From Piezodorus guildinii (lineage: Eukaryota; Arthropoda; Insecta; Hemiptera; Pentatomidae): a stretch of 64,000 bases of DNA. Position numbers and translations under genes: made by a program. The DNA lies in the NCBI GenBank assembly GCA_023052935.1, contig CM041292.1:90565169-90629168 (forward strand), written 5' to 3'. Positions 21,651 to 34,299 of this stretch are shown here, piece after piece. The notes below the pieces were generated by a model. It saw only the letters and a list, made by a program, of their open reading frames with translations, had not been told where the DNA came from and did no database searches. Position 1 is the first letter of the stretch, and every line of letters starts with the position of its first letter.

Positions 21651-22812
21651 TTTTTTTCAATGAATACAATACTTATGTTATGTAACCTACCTCTAAAAAT
21701 CAATCTCCGCTTTAATGAAGAACATATTGAGGCATGATAAGTTATATAATATAATGGGCTTCACGTAAAAAAAGAAAATGAAAAACAAGCAATACATAAG
21801 TCAAATCAGAGTGTAACTTTTAAAAAGAAATTTTATATCAACCACCATCAGACTTTAAAAAGGTTATTTAATAGTTTAATGATATAAAAAAAAACAAAAA
21901 AACATTAACAGCGGTAGACGAAGTCCCAATAAAATACAGAGCTTTTTAAAAATCCTTTTTCAACATTAATGAATAAAACGAAATTTTATTTTATTCACAA
22001 TAAATTTCAGATATATGATAAATACAGTTATATAGCATATTTTTACCTTTCATTGCTGATAAAGACTCGCAATTGACTGTTCCCCGATGCAGTTTACATC
22101 ACTGACCATAATTACACATGATCAATTATCCAATATTTAATCAAATTAAACATTTCAAAAAATTATTTTAAAATCAATTATTCCATTGTCCAAAGTTTGA
22201 GGATGGCTCACTTTTATTAAGGGGACTTGATGAAGCACACTTGATATTGCAAGCGGCACGCAGGAAGACTAAGCCCCGCATAACTTGAGGATAATGCTGG
22301 TAGCGAAATTAAGATAACTAGGGGGTGCATGTCACCCAGTTAAAAAAAAAAAAAAGATTAAGAACAGCAAATGAACTTTAAATGATCTCCTGAATGGTCC
22401 TAAATCACTTATTAGTAGAGCTTAATTGAATTAATTAGTCGTGCTAAAAACGTAGTATATTTCAAATAAAAATTAATTTATACCCAACTGATCACTGTAC
22501 AATAATATAGTAACATTAATGACCTTTTTAAGATCATAAATAGAAATAAATTATCTACATCGCTTCAGAAAATAAAAAATAATAATTGAATAACATTAAT
22601 TTGCAGTCAATTGAATAAATTAGCGCTACCGAAAGTTCAATATAAAAATATTATTCCAAATTTAATTAAAAATTAAATTTGTTAATGACCTGTTACATTT
22701 TGGAACGATTTGTCTTCTATTACAATTAACAGGAATTGTATATACAATTATAATTAACATTGAACCAGGTCTTTTACATCAATAATTAATATACATATTT
22801 TTCTAATAATAA
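21651..22812. other. AT-rich DNA with one A-tract tail at 22342-22355
   Basis: A GC-richer segment (about 22200-22340) ends directly in a 13-14 bp A run, as a retrotransposed sequence would. No target duplication or family could be defined. Confidence 0.35.
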
Positions 22813-22825
22813 TACTCTTTGAAGT

Positions 22826-23118
22826 TCTTCTTTCAGTGGCGCGACAGGCTGTGTAGGCCCTGGGCCTCGCGGTGTAAGCTCCTGCGAGTTTACACTCACG
22901 TTTCACGATGCTATTTTTAGTGTAGGGTCATCACTCCCTACGACTAATTTTGTGAGTGGCCACCCTTTGGCTGACGGGTCTCACATACCCGGGGGAGAGG
23001 TTGTGAGTGAATCCCCATTTTTTTACATCCTTATAAAGGCCCCGCCGGGACTGGGATTCGAACTCAGAACCTGTAGCATGAGAGACTAGCGCGCTAGCCA
23101 CTCAGCCACGGGCTCCCC
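22826..23118 (-). mobile_element. SINE-B copy 1, tRNA-derived, 13-bp target duplication
   Basis: The minus-strand head GGAGCCCGTGGCTGAGTGGC (A-box) and GAGTTCGAATCCCAGTCCC (B-box) mark a tRNA-derived pol III promoter. The body continues through the ggggattcactcacaacctc-type and gtgtaaactcgcaggagc-type blocks. The direct repeat ACTCTTTGAAGTT at 22813-22825 and 23119-23131 bounds the element. A truncated relative is at 50490-50728. Confidence 0.95.
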
Positions 23119-23289
23119 ACTCTTTGAAGTTAACATAATAAAATCATATTCACATCAGAATAAAATAAAACATCAACCGTGAATTCTAAAATAAATAAAC
23201 ATGAAAGGAAACTCTCGATCATTTTTTTCGCATAAACATTTCTATTGTTTCGGAAAAAGTAATATGTATTTAGGGGCTTTATTATTTCT

Positions 23290-23700
23290 ATTATGAATGT
23301 CATGTAAGAAGATTATATCGGAGTATAGATAGGTCGGGGTTTTGCTCTTTAATATTTTAAAAGCAGTTGTTAACAGATTAAATATTCTTCTTTACCTAAA
23401 CTTCATCCAGTTTAACTGTTCATAATAGGGTGTAATATGTCAATCTATTGGGGTTTGCGTTATGTAACGTACAACTGCATTTTCGGCTCTTTAAAGTATA
23501 TTTAATAATGTTTCAATGATATATGTATGCGTCATACTTGCATAATTTATGTAAGGCATAACCATTGTGCTTATCAGGGTTTTCCTTATCGGCGTAAGAG
23601 GTTGAAAATTTAGTTTCCTGAGGCGGAATAGCGCTTTATATACATTAATGCATATGTGCTGAGTTTGTAGTTCCATGTCAAGTTATTAGTTGTGAAAATT
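23290..23700 (-). mobile_element. LINE fragment, post-catalytic RT region
   Basis: The minus strand encodes INVYKALFRLRKLNF, then TPIRKTLISTMVMPYINYAS, and, after a frame break, NAVVRYI with a later HITPYYEQLNWMKF. This is the thumb and C-terminal pattern (K-x-L-x-x-L-R, then L-V-x-x-x-V-x-P-x-x-x-Y, N-A-x-V-R-x-I, H-I-x-P-Y-x-x-x-L-x-W) of Jockey/I/CR1-type LINEs. In-frame stops show that it is dead. Confidence 0.75.
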
Positions 23701-23839
23701 TTTAACTTTTTTTTTTACGTTTATGGATTAATAGATAAAATTAAATAAAAATTGCATTCATTTTTTAATAAATCGTATTTGAATTCGACAGACATTCAGA
23801 CAGTCATGGAGCAGAGCGCAGAGATCGGGCCTAGTAATC

Positions 23840-24650
23840 AATGCTTTTAAGATCTAAGAGGAAGTACATGGTAATTGGGCAGGAAGCGACAACAGGGTAC
23901 AAAATTTATATGAATCCACCCACATACTTTAAAACGGGTCATTGAGTTTATGTATCTTGACTGTAATGTGAACGGCTCGAATGACATGTCCGCTAAATTC
24001 AAAAGAAGAATCAGTAAGTCCAATAGCTGCTTATACGGTCTATAAAGCCTTCGCAAGATCAGGATGAATAATAGGTCAAATAAAATCCTTATTTACAAAA
24101 CGCACATACGGCCACTGTTAACATATGGTTCTGAGACCTGGATTTTCTCCAAATCAGATGAGCAGGCTCTCATTAATTCATGGAAGAAAGATATTAGGGA
24201 GATTCTGCTAGGCCAGGTATGGAGACAAAATCGAAACAAGAGCCGTTTAACATTCTACATTTGTAGTCTATTATTTCAGCTGTGACATTTAGTATTAGAG
24301 GAACTTCTATTTCAGCGATTGAGTTTTTAACCAGGGTCACGATAACATCCTTATTTCGCACCTCGTATGAGATGGTTAGAGGACCGAATGAAACTCATTT
24401 CATCCGCACAGAATGGCTAAGATAGGCTGGTCACATAGCTCGCATGTGCTGTACGGACATACCGATGAAGGCCATGGAGGAAGCAGAATATGAGACTAGA
24501 AGACGAGGCAGAGTTGAACTCCGAAGGTGGAGTGGCTAAGGCACTCCTTGATGGATAGTTGCTGCACAGGATCGAGACAACTGGCGGAGGGGCCCTCACC
24601 TAGAAATGGGTTGTGCTCTGAGGAAGAAGGATTATACTTAAGGGGATTAC
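23840..24650 (+). pseudogene. RTE-type LINE ORF2 C-terminus, broken
   Basis: The plus strand reads RVIEFMYLDCNVNGSNDMS, AKFKRRISKSNSCLYGL-stop, NKILIYKTHIRPLLTYGSET, then KSDEQALINSWKKDIREIL. Beyond a gap it reads AGHIARMCCTDIPMKAM, EAEYETRRRGRVELRRW and VAAQDRDNWRR. The order Y-L, N-x-x-x-x-D-M-S, K-x-R-I, L-Y-G-S-E-T-W, G-H-x-x-R-M, R-x-R-G-R and D-R-x-x-W-R is the C-terminal half of RTE-clade ORF2. At least three stops and one frameshift break it. The catalytic core is missing. Confidence 0.9.
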
Positions 24651-25365
24651 TGCACAATGTAATAAATTATAATGACTTTTAAGATTATAAATGAATTGAT
24701 TAATTATTCTACACAGTATCATAAAAATGTACACATACTAACAACATTGGATAGCGACAACATTTACTACAAAATATTTAATCAAAGATTTTTAACCTGA
24801 CGTAAGGAAAAACAACTGGTCAATGCGGCTTACAACTTTCGCCTATTTTCAATTTTTAGTCTACCTAAAAAACATAATAAGTTTCGAATATTTTCCTATG
24901 AACTTGGTAAAAAAAATGTAACATCAACAGCAGCGCATAAAAATGTTCACATGCTACCATTGGATAGCGTCAATGCTTATTACAAAAAATATAATCAACG
25001 ATTTTTTTTACGCTGTTGTAAGGAAGAACATCTGGACAATGTGAAAGGATTCTTTCTTAGTTTCAACTTTTTGTTTTTCTGAAAGACATTATAATTTTAG
25101 AATCTCTTCCTATGAACTTGGTCAAAAAGTATAACAGCACAAGTATCATTAAGACGTGGGTTCATGGATAATTTTTATATTTATACATTTTTATTCATTC
25201 TTTTTTTATGTTAATGTTTTTTAATCAAAATCCTAGAACGTGTAATTCATTGTAGAAAAACTAATGAATCTACAAAAAAAAAAAAACTGAGACACATGTA
25301 TACCATATAAAATGATAACATTTTTTTTAGAATAGTTTAGAATTAAAATAAAAGTTACTAAATTA
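24651..25365. repeat. Two-unit degenerate tandem duplication, about 216 bp
   Basis: A unit beginning ATAAAAATGTACACATACTA at 24721 recurs as ATAAAAATGTTCACATGCTA at 24937. Shared landmarks are ATTGGATAGCG, AATCAA-GATTTTT and TCCTATGAACTTGGT. The second unit ends near 25140. It is non-coding. The remainder to 25365 is AT-rich spacer. Confidence 0.75.
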
Positions 25366-25690
25366 AATAAACATTTTTTTTTCGTTTATTGATATTTACA
25401 ACTGTATTGTACAAGACGTCCAGTAAATACGCTAAAAGAAAGTAGTCATGAAAAAGACAGGTCATTAGAAGGTCTCGAGGTCATCTTCTTTCCATTCGTC
25501 TCGGAGGATTATCAGGAATTGAAGTGGAAAAAAGGATTGAAACTAGAAGATTAGAGTGGGAATAGAGTTTGTCATGAAAGGATATCTGGTTCGGGCCAAA
25601 TCAGAGACATACGCAACATTAAGGTCTTTAAGGATCAGTTTATTTGAACAGTATAAGAATCTAGAAAATCTTGGTTTTCAGGAAAGATAG
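25366..25690 (-). mobile_element. Jockey-like LINE 3' end, copy 2
   Basis: Matches the 3' UTR of the LINE at 15272-15580: an A-rich tail as poly-T at the left, then gaaggtctcgaggtcatc, CTCGGAGGATTATCAGGAAT and ggatatctggttcgggcc blocks on the plus strand. It contains no coding region; strongly 5'-truncated. Confidence 0.85.
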
Positions 25691-26254
25691 AAACTTAGGA
25701 TTGTTGGGTACATGACGAAGGCTATGACATTTATTTTATTACTTTTTACGTTTGAATACAACGTGCAAATGAAAAGAATCTGGACAATATCATTTTTCTT
25801 GGTCAACATGCTTAATGCATGGATTCTTATTGGTGGTTCATTAAAAAATAAAATAATAGGTAACATAAATATTGTCAGTAAACAATTAAATGATAATTTA
25901 AAAAAAACTGAATATCTTAATCAGACCATTAAAAGAAACTTCAACTTATATAAAATAAAAAAGAAAATTAAGTTTAATATTATAAAATTTCGAAAGTGTA
26001 AGGACAATCGGAGAAGATTGAGTTGTATAAAGGACTAGGCAGTTGAAGACATTCACAAAAGCTGAAGCTATTTTCGAAGTTTCAAAGGTTTTGGGAGGTC
26101 AGGGTCGAAAAACAATGAACCGGAATTTCACAGTTATCTATCTCACAACTCATCTAGGGACAAGAATCTAGTTATAAATAAACATCCCATCGGTCAAGAA
26201 ATAATAGAAATTCTTTTTTAGGGCTTTAAAATCTGTAAAACTTATATTAACATT
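25691..26254. other. AT-rich DNA with a doubtful 108-codon frame (25712-26038)
   Basis: The plus-strand frame starts with a hydrophobic run and ends in a Lys/Asn/Ile-rich tail, which is what AT-rich DNA gives by chance. The opposite strand is open as well. Not accepted as a gene. Confidence 0.4.
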
Positions 26255-26440
26255 TTTTTTTAAATTAAGGCACGCAACACACTACACTTTGGCTTACCTC
26301 CGTTATTAAAATCATTTTTTTTTTTTTTTTTTTTTTTTTTATAAAATTAATATAAATATAAAGTTAAGAATTTAAAAAAAGGCTAAAGAATTAAATTTAG
26401 TTTCGATAGAAACATATATTTCATTAAATTAAATTAATCA
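26255..26440 (-). mobile_element. HX repeat, terminal fragment (copy 9a)
   Basis: Begins at the blunt end (GGCACGCAACACACTACAC then TTGGCTTACCTCCGTTATTA) and continues through the aattaaatttagtttcgata block. It stops near 26440, 29 bp before the next copy. A T-run of about 24 bp lies inside. Confidence 0.75.
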
Positions 26441-26468
26441 ATTGATTGCTATGAATACTTTTTTAAAA

Positions 26469-27335
26469 TCTAGTGCATGAAACACACGACGTTTACTTAC
26501 CTCCAATATCAAGATCAATTTTAAAACTTGTAAAACAAGTTGGAGATGATAAAAGGAATTACTTTAAATTTCGATATAAACATGTTTTTTTTAATAAAAA
26601 ATTATTATTACAATTTATTAAAATTATTCACCACTCTCCATTACTTCATAAAACTTTGTGTTCAAGATAATATTTTTCTGAAATATTTAGGTTTTCAACT
26701 ATAGATTTTACATCAATGTATGTTACTATTCTTGTAAAAAAAAAAATAATAATAAAATATAAAAATATATACCTAAAATACTTTTATTAATTTTTCATTT
26801 AGTTAATTATCAAATCGGTCCAACTCATATATATTTATCCGTTTTTTTTATATTTATCATAGATAACAAAATGATATGCTTAATTTTTTCGAATCTACAA
26901 AATAAAAATTATTGTAATAAAGGTAGGTACTTTAGAAGATAAAAAATTAAAATAGGTATTAAAGCCCTGAAAGATCATTTCAATTAGAAAGAAACCTACA
27001 TGATATTAAAAGACATTAAATTTTACATCGATAAAGCGAGTTTAATCACAATCCTTAAGAGACATTTTTGGGAAAATCGTAAAAAGATGCAAAATCTATT
27101 TTGTTGAAAACGTTGCTGTAACATATCGGACAGATATGCTCCTAAAGTATGAAGTTTAAGCGTTATATACAACAAATCGTTTTTCAGCAAGACTGACTAC
27201 ACAGACAACACCACAACAAAACTTTTTTTTCTGGTTATTTGGATTTCCTAAAAAATGTGTGTATGGTGAAAAATCGAATTTTCACGATCCTAATATTTTC
27301 CCTTACTGCATATTTATATACGTAAGTGAAAGTAA
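26469..27335 (-). mobile_element. HX repeat copy 9b, full length
   Basis: Starts TCTAGTGCATGAAACACACG and ends at the hairpin terminus CCCTTACTGCATATTTATAT then CGTAAGTGAAAGTAA. The family blocks lie in order between. Degenerate; the terminal palindrome is weakened. Confidence 0.85.
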
Positions 27336-28962
27336 TAAACAGATTAGTGGGTATATAATAAAGTTGATGTCTGCAAATACGAGTATTAGTAAAGAGTTTA
27401 GGTACCTGCCACACCCTAGCGAAACTGAAGATGGTTTTGATAACACATTAATTAATCTTTTTTGTGTTATGAACGCAAAAATTTAATAAGCGTTCCGTAT
27501 GTTGAAATGCACAGATATATGCGTCAAAGGGTTCTTAAAAGGAGCCGTGAACGAAAAGTGGTGGAAGGCACTCAAATACTAAACTAATGATCAATATTTA
27601 TCAACACAAATAAATATATAAGTACATTCCATATACAGACTCTTCTTTACAAGAGGAAAAATAAACATATTTTTCCCTCTTTTTACCACCTGGTAATAAT
27701 AGCGAAGAATGGAACGTGCCATGTGAATGCAATAATGACATAATAAAAGGGTGCTTATAATTTTTCATGATACAGATTATACATAAATAAATAATAATTA
27801 AAAATTTAATATCACCACTGAAATAGCGAAAAGCACTAGATAAAATCAACCTGAAACGCTGAGTCCAAGCAATATCAGAAGTTTCAATTCGAGGAAGTTG
27901 ACAGGACGAGGCGAGAGGATATGAAGAGCCAGCCAGAAGGTTTTGGAAAACAGTTTACACTATTGGAAACATAATCTTCTTCTGGACGAACTTTTAAATT
28001 AGTTTATGAAGAACTACGTGGAATATTCTTACATCTCATGTATTCATTATTATATAATTATTTACTAGTTACATTTTCATTATATAACTTTCTGTTTCGA
28101 GTTCTACTCAGCATAAATGAGTTTAGTATCATTAAGGCAGAATCACCATAAAACTTATCGCTAAAATATGAAGGTATTGATATACGAATAAATATGACTG
28201 TATAATTACATAGAAAGTTGAAGGACTTCATGAAGACTTAGTGCAAGCTTTGTCTAACTGGTAGGTGTAAATTTGCCAATACGATCAAAAGAAAATCACG
28301 TTATGCCCCATACTCAACTTGGTACGAAATACATTACAGGATAAAACTCTACAAAACAAAAAGAGAAAAATCAAACACAGAGTGATGGCTATGAATGAGT
28401 TTTTGGACTCGGTAGAAATTTCAATCATCTTTTCAAAAAGGGTACCGAAATTTCGTTTTGACAATAATGACATCCTAACACATTTATGGGATTCTAAAAA
28501 TATATCATATTTTTACATTGCATCTGGATAAGAAAAAAAAAGGAGCTAATTGGCCTGGCAAAAAAACAGTATAAATAGGCTACAAGAGGTTTGGTAATAT
28601 AAAATTTAAAAAAATAAATCTTAAAACAATATACTTCTATGCTGTTTTTGCTCTTGTTGAATGATTTAACTAATCACAAAATAAGATCAAATGATGCCAA
28701 GCATAAATATTTTCAACAAAAACGACGTCAAACATATTTTTTCTCATGTTTAAACAATCATCTCAATCAATAGCAATATTGGTTTAGATGAATGGTATAT
28801 ATTATTGAGCAGATATGTGTTTTAGAGATAATAACATGTATAATTATAAATGTGGCAAATATTATTTCATCCTAACATGATCATTTTATTATTACTTTAT
28901 CACCTCGTGTTAAACCCGACGAAGTAGTAAATTTCAATTAATAAAAATAAAGTTTTTTTTTG
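27336..28962. other. AT-rich DNA, weak frames only
   Basis: Short frames at 27259-27486, 27601-27849 and 28285-28531 overlap repeats or oppose each other. None has a recognisable domain. Confidence 0.45.
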
Positions 28963-28975
28963 AAAATTAATATTT

Positions 28976-29275
28976 GGGATCCTGCACGAACCCACTGTTA
29001 AACACACTGACTCCGACAGGACGGCCACAGCGCTGGCAAGACTATGTACAGACCCTCAGACTAGACTGAGGAAACATAATTTGACAAACTGACTCAAAAG
29101 ACTAGTGAACCCCATCACTAAAACAGCCTTCCATTTGCTCCCTATTCCGAAAAAAACCCATCCTACAAAACCTCTTAAAATGCATCTAATTCAGTAAAAG
29201 AGATCCCAGGTTCCTTCCTCTATTTTCCTATATTCAATCCCAAACCCCATGGGACTTAGAAATAATAAAAAAAAA
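28976..29275 (+). mobile_element. Retrotransposed insert with poly(A) and 13-bp target duplication
   Basis: The direct repeat AAAATTAATATTT at 28963-28975 and 29276-29288 bounds a GC-richer insert that ends in an A-run. The body starts GGGATCCTGCACGAACCCAC and has no long frame. It may be the 3' end of a LINE or a truncated processed transcript; the source was not recognised. Confidence 0.8.
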
Positions 29276-30360
29276 AAAATTAATATTTTGAATTCAGTTC
29301 CGATAAAATGTTTAGAGAATTTTCTAAAGTTTTTTTTTGTTTTTTTTTCGATCAGGATTTTTTGTTATAATTAGACGTAAATAGAAGTCTCAAAAACTAA
29401 ACATTAGTTCAATATTGACTAAAGCAGACTGATATTTTTTGATGTTTAGCCAGAAACTGTATTGAGGAAGGAAGCCCCCCTGTGAGCAAGGTTAGCCAAC
29501 CTAACAGTGGCCTTAGACGCAATCAATATCTCGACACCGCCGCACCACCCAGTGGCAACACTGTCAATACATTATGTAATTGTTAGAAAGTAAGTCACAT
29601 CTTATTTATTGATTTCGTTTAGTTCTTTCTCTAAATTCAAATACTCAAAGGCTAGTTAAAAAATTATAATCTAAAAATTTTGTTTGAAATTTAAATTTTT
29701 TGTTTTTGAAAATTCGATAATCTTGTAAATCTGATAATAATTTTGTGTTATAAACATTGCGGGATAATATCTATGAAAGTATTTTATTAAAAACATTATC
29801 ATGATTAAAAAAATATATATATATATAATTAAAAAATAAGACAAAACTGAAACATTCAATTTAATTTCAAGAATCTTAGTGTAATAATACTGGAACGGTA
29901 TTTAAGTAACATGGCAAATATTTTAAATGTTGTCTGCTCTAAAAATGATACAAAAAATAACAATATCAAAATTAAAAAAAGTATTGATTGAACGTAGATT
30001 CGTTGAAAACTTAGTGATTTTAACCATAGCACTTTTACTACTACATACCATATTCTTTAGATAAATATCTATGATAATTACCTTTTTTTCAGACTGATTT
30101 TATTTTAGAGATATTTCGTAAACTGAAATAATTAAATAAAATTAAAACTTTTACGATTTTTTTTTAAGCATTAAAAAAAGTTTTGAATTAATTTATTTTT
30201 AGGACAACTAAATTAATAATTGAGACCACATTGTTGTCTCTTATCGATCTATTTTAAGAGATCTGGTGTTAAATTAACTAGAAAAGTCTATTTCTGCATA
30301 AATAATAATAAGCACACGAAATCATCACAAATCTAAAATTTGAAATCTATGTGAAATTTC
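29276..30360. other. AT-rich DNA with a short GC-richer patch at about 29460-29570
   Basis: The patch (from GAAGGAAGCCCCCCTGTGAG) has no recognised frame. The rest is AT-rich and featureless. Confidence 0.45.
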
Positions 30361-30399
30361 GCATTGTCCGTCCAACATTTGAAGGAGAGAAATTTTGAA

Positions 30400-30843
30400 C
30401 AATAGTCAAAGGGGTCTTGAGAGTTGTTAGAGGTGGAGTGGTGTTCGAGCGACGAGTGGAGCGCGCGGGGATGGTTCCCATTGGCCAGCAGCCCCGCCAA
30501 TCACAGACAAGGTCGATATCTCTACTCGGTTACCGCAGTGTTGTCTAAACAAACGATTTTTTAGATTATATCCGATTAAAAAAACATTCCTTTAAGTGGT
30601 ACCTAAAGAAAGCAAAGTATTCAGCAAGTTTTAAGTCGAATGGACTTAATTCTTTGACTGAGTTCGATAAGGTTGTACAGCGCGGAGTTCACGGTTAGTT
30701 CGGATTGCCGCCGGCAGAGCAAAGCTAGCTGGGTTATAGATCCAAGACTGCCAACGTCCGCTTTTACAAAATAATTTTCACTTACAAATCGCTCTACTAA
30801 AAATTTCAGATAATACCACGAATACCCAACCAAACGACAAGAA
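30400..30843 (+). promoter_or_regulatory. Candidate promoter and 5' UTR of a host gene
   Basis: A GC-richer, CpG-containing stretch (GAGCGACGAGTGGAGCGCGC near 30446) sits in otherwise AT-rich DNA. It contains CCATTGGCCAG and GCCAATCAC, that is, CCAAT boxes in both orientations within about 25 bp (about 30478-30504). Downstream, about 340 bp lead to an ATG with a splice donor 29 bp later. No clear TATA box was seen. The transcription start site cannot be fixed from sequence. Confidence 0.4.
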
Positions 30844-30872
30844 ATGAGTTCATTAACGGATCAGAATAATAC
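30844..30872 (+). CDS. Candidate first coding exon (MSSLTDQNN...)
   Basis: ATG at 30844 with A at -1 and -2 and G at -3 opens MSSLTDQNN plus two bases of a split codon. The perfect donor GTAAGT follows at 30873. Upstream stops confine the frame to this ATG. The preceding 430 bp look like a promoter with 5' UTR. The rest of the gene must be downstream, but no matching exon was recognised in the next 30 kb. Product unknown. Confidence 0.45.
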
Positions 30873-33180
30873 GTAAGTAGCTAGTGCATGTTATTCTAAA
30901 AGATAATTTGAAAATAAGGAACGAATTCTCTGAGCGCAATCTCCAGAAAAGGAGGCTGCCTGCAGCTCAGCCAACAATAATTTAAAATCGCAGATTTTAT
31001 AAAATTAGAACTATAATTTATTCATAGTCTTAATTTAGTTAAGAAATATAAAAATCAATAAAATATTTCAAAAATATCAAAATCAAAGAACAATATTTAG
31101 AAAAATATATTTTATCAAAAAAAAAAAAAAATTAAAGAAGAAAAATTAAGTTCACTACACTAATACAAACTTTATTTAAATTTAATGCTGATTTTCGTTA
31201 TTCAATTTGAATTCAGTTTTATTTTTTCAGACAATTACAATTAAAAAAGTTTTCTTCAGAGATTAATAAAAAAAAAAAACTCTTCTAAAGCATAACATAA
31301 TGCAATGGATCAACGCGACCTTGGAATGCTACCATTAATCAAATTATGATGATGAACGAAATTGACTAAGAAATTAAAAAAATCACTAATTGACTCATTA
31401 AGATATCAGTAAAAAAGGGTTTTTAAATTAAATAAAATTAGAGTAAACATGCCCGTAAAAATAATCAACAAATAAAATAAACAATAATATACATTAATAA
31501 CAATAATATATATTGTGTTAAAAAAAAATAAAAATACAGATTTCATTTATGAATCTATCAATTATAATTTAATCCCTAAAAATTCTATTATTCTGGGATT
31601 TACTGTTCACAGATAATGTTTGTATGCTGCTAAGAGGGAACGAACACAATGAACCTTTAACTCCTTAAATTATATTTTTTCAGATCAAGCTAGCGTTATG
31701 CTATATATAATAAATATTAGGGTAATCGAATATGTCAAAATCAAATAATAAATTATAGAACGTTCTAATGGATCAATAAAATTATAAATATTTTTATCTC
31801 AAAAATAAAGTATTTAAAAAAGGATATGGGTATCCTTTAAAAGTCAGAACTTCGAAAAATAAAATCAATCGCAGGGTATGAAATGTAAATATGTGGAAAA
31901 TATTGCGCATTCAAGACCACAATCGACTATTTATTTTGCCCAGACAACTCAGGAAAAATGAAAAAATAACAATTTTTATATTAAAGAATGATTCATCTTA
32001 ATAAACTTCTTAAATCTTAAAAAACAAAGCACTGTTTCGCATAGCCTGCATTAAAAAAAAAAAAAAAAAACAAAAGAAGAAAACTATATTAAATATTAAA
32101 AGAATACGATACAAAATATTTATAAGAAAATATCAAAGTAATGTTTTCTTAAAAATTTGTGTTCCAAGGTAGAATAAAAAGATAAACTGTCTAATCTCAG
32201 ACAGTCTTTTACCAACTAAGATTTTTCATTATTCCATTAAAAATAATTATTCAAATAAATGTGGAATCAACGATATTTCATTTTTTTAAAATACTGAATT
32301 CTGGTTACCATATTTATTCACCTAAATTATCTCAAAACTAATGTTAACCATTAAAGGGTTATATAGTTATCCTACCCCGACAAAAATGTTCTAAAGTTTT
32401 AAAATTGTACATACATATATATTTATTCAGTAATATCACTTGTATGTGCATTGATAATAATGCTCTGAGATTTATTTTTTCTTATCTCCTTTATTGTACT
32501 ACAAACAAGTCACAAATGTAACAAATAGTGCTGCTAACCTTTCAGAACTTACACAACTTTTCGACGTAGCTCAGAGATCCATTCACACAATAAAGAAATT
32601 AATAGTATAGAAAACTGAATGAAATGAGGAGTAACATTGTTGGAATGGTGATGAAGAGCATTCAGCTTATTAAAAACACATTGAACTTTTTACACTTCTT
32701 AGAACTGTGATTACAGAGATTATAGGACGGATATAGGGATATCGATAGAATCAAGAAAATAAAATTTACTAAACGTTTAACTGCTACTAAAACATAACTA
32801 CAGATAATATGCGAGAATCAATACTACAACCCAAAACCACAGTCTTGAACATCAAAATTTTTAAATTATTTATCCGCTCCTAAAAAAATAATAATGAATA
32901 TAAAAAAAATTACTTTTGGTTTATTTTTTCCAATAACAAACCTTTGTAATCGATCAAAAAAAATTATACTTATTCAAAATTTGAGGGTTTGCGTTCCAAG
33001 ACACGCAGAATCCAAATAAGGAATAGCAAAAATCCGTTTTCCACCGTCCGTCGCTTTTCTCCGAAACTACTGGACCAAGTTTTTAGAAACTTGGCCGAAA
33101 AATCTGGTGCATTCTACGTAACTAAAATTCTAACACATACACGTTGATATCCACCAATTAGTTTTAAAATGACGGTCGAT
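30873..33180. other. Long AT-rich stretch, probable intron
   Basis: Very AT-rich, with many A and T runs and no frame or repeat recognised. If the exon at 30844 is real, this begins its first intron. Confidence 0.4.
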
Positions 33181-33189
33181 TTAATATGA

Positions 33190-33500
33190 TTTTATTTAAT
33201 AACTCAGCTATTTTTTAAGATAGAGAATTTTCTAAAAGAGTTTTTTAACCAAGAAACTGTGATTTTTTTTTTTTTTTATAAATAGAAATTTTAGCTATAA
33301 ACACGCCTATAACTCAGTTATTTTTTTAAAATAGAGAAAAAATTGTATTAATTTTTAGAATAAAGACACCGTGACGAATAAAAAAGGAAAGGAAAAGGGG
33401 GAAAATTTAAATCTTTTCTACATACACCCTTGTAATTGTAACTTCGTTATTTTCGAAGATAGAAAAAAAATCCTAAAGAGTTTTATAATCAGTACACCCC
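33190..33500. repeat. Degenerate tandem repeats, three units
   Basis: Units begin aataactcagctatttttt (about 33200), tataactcagttattttttt (about 33310) and gtaacttcgttattttcgaa (about 33438). Each is followed by a-gata-gag or agatag and an aagagtttt-like end. Spacing is about 110-130 bp. It probably belongs to a longer non-autonomous DNA repeat whose start is near 32990. Confidence 0.6.
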
Positions 33501-33992
33501 TATTAATTATAAAACACAAACCAATTTCATTGACCTAATTACAACAGATATTCCGAAAATTCAGATCATTTTTAGGCGTAGCAATAAGCAGATCCTACTG
33601 ACATAAGAACTCCGAAATTTATTGCTACAAATTTGGATTCAAGACTGTTTTACACATTATTAGAACTTACTAAAAATTTTCCCTCCGAAATTCATCCAGG
33701 TGATTTAGTTATATTATGTATGTGAGTCCCGTCGTCTATTTCAGAAGAACTGAGCTGCATATTAATTACGATAAACATGAATAGTCAAGCAGCAATCGAT
33801 GCTTTGACGTCATGAGGAATTCTATCCAAAATTATGGTGTGAAAAATCCATGAAAAAAAATAATATAGTATACATATGCACGTAGCGTCTAAACACGAAG
33901 GGAAACTATAGCACTTTGGAACCACTGCACGACCTTCTAAATCTGAAAACGATTCCCGGAATTAGATCAAAAAATGAAATAAAGTGTAATTG
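33501..33992. other. AT-rich spacer
   Basis: No recognised feature. Confidence 0.5.
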
Positions 33993-33999
33993 GAGAAAT

Positions 34000-34003
<4 letters not shown>

Positions 34004-34033
<30 letters not shown>

Positions 34034-34286
34034 TGAGATATATTACAATTTGTTACAAAATGAACAATAATAATATTGATAAGAGACCACATTCATACTA
34101 TATATACAGAAAATAATACTAATGGTCAAATTACATAAAATAGAAGATAAATAAATTCATATATATACAATCAAATAATAATAATAAATAAAAAACAAAA
34201 CAAATCGAAACAAAAACCTATTATTGAGATAAATAAAAAGTTGGCAAATAAATAAACATCTTACACACAATCATAACTATATACAA
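34004..34286 (-). mobile_element. LT-family LINE 3' tail with 11-bp target duplication
   Basis: The direct repeat GAGAAATAATT at 33993-34003 and 34287-34297 flanks it. The plus strand starts with a T-run of about 27 bp, so the element is minus-strand. Its end (AACAAATTGTAATATATCTC then AATAAA-type A tail) matches 7505-7983. Only the 3' UTR is present. The 33916-34116 frame runs across the T-tract and is not a gene. Confidence 0.9.
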
Positions 34287-34299
34287 GAGAAATAATTAA

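Noticed and set aside
23040..23118. Possible functional tRNA gene
   Set aside because: It is the head of SINE-B inside a target duplication.
25712..26038. 108-codon frame with hydrophobic N-terminus like a signal peptide
   Set aside because: Lys, Asn and Ile dominate as expected from base composition, the opposite strand is also open, and no domain or splice context supports it.
33916..34116. 66-codon frame with a Phe run
   Set aside because: It runs through the poly-T tail of a minus-strand LINE insertion and across the target duplication.
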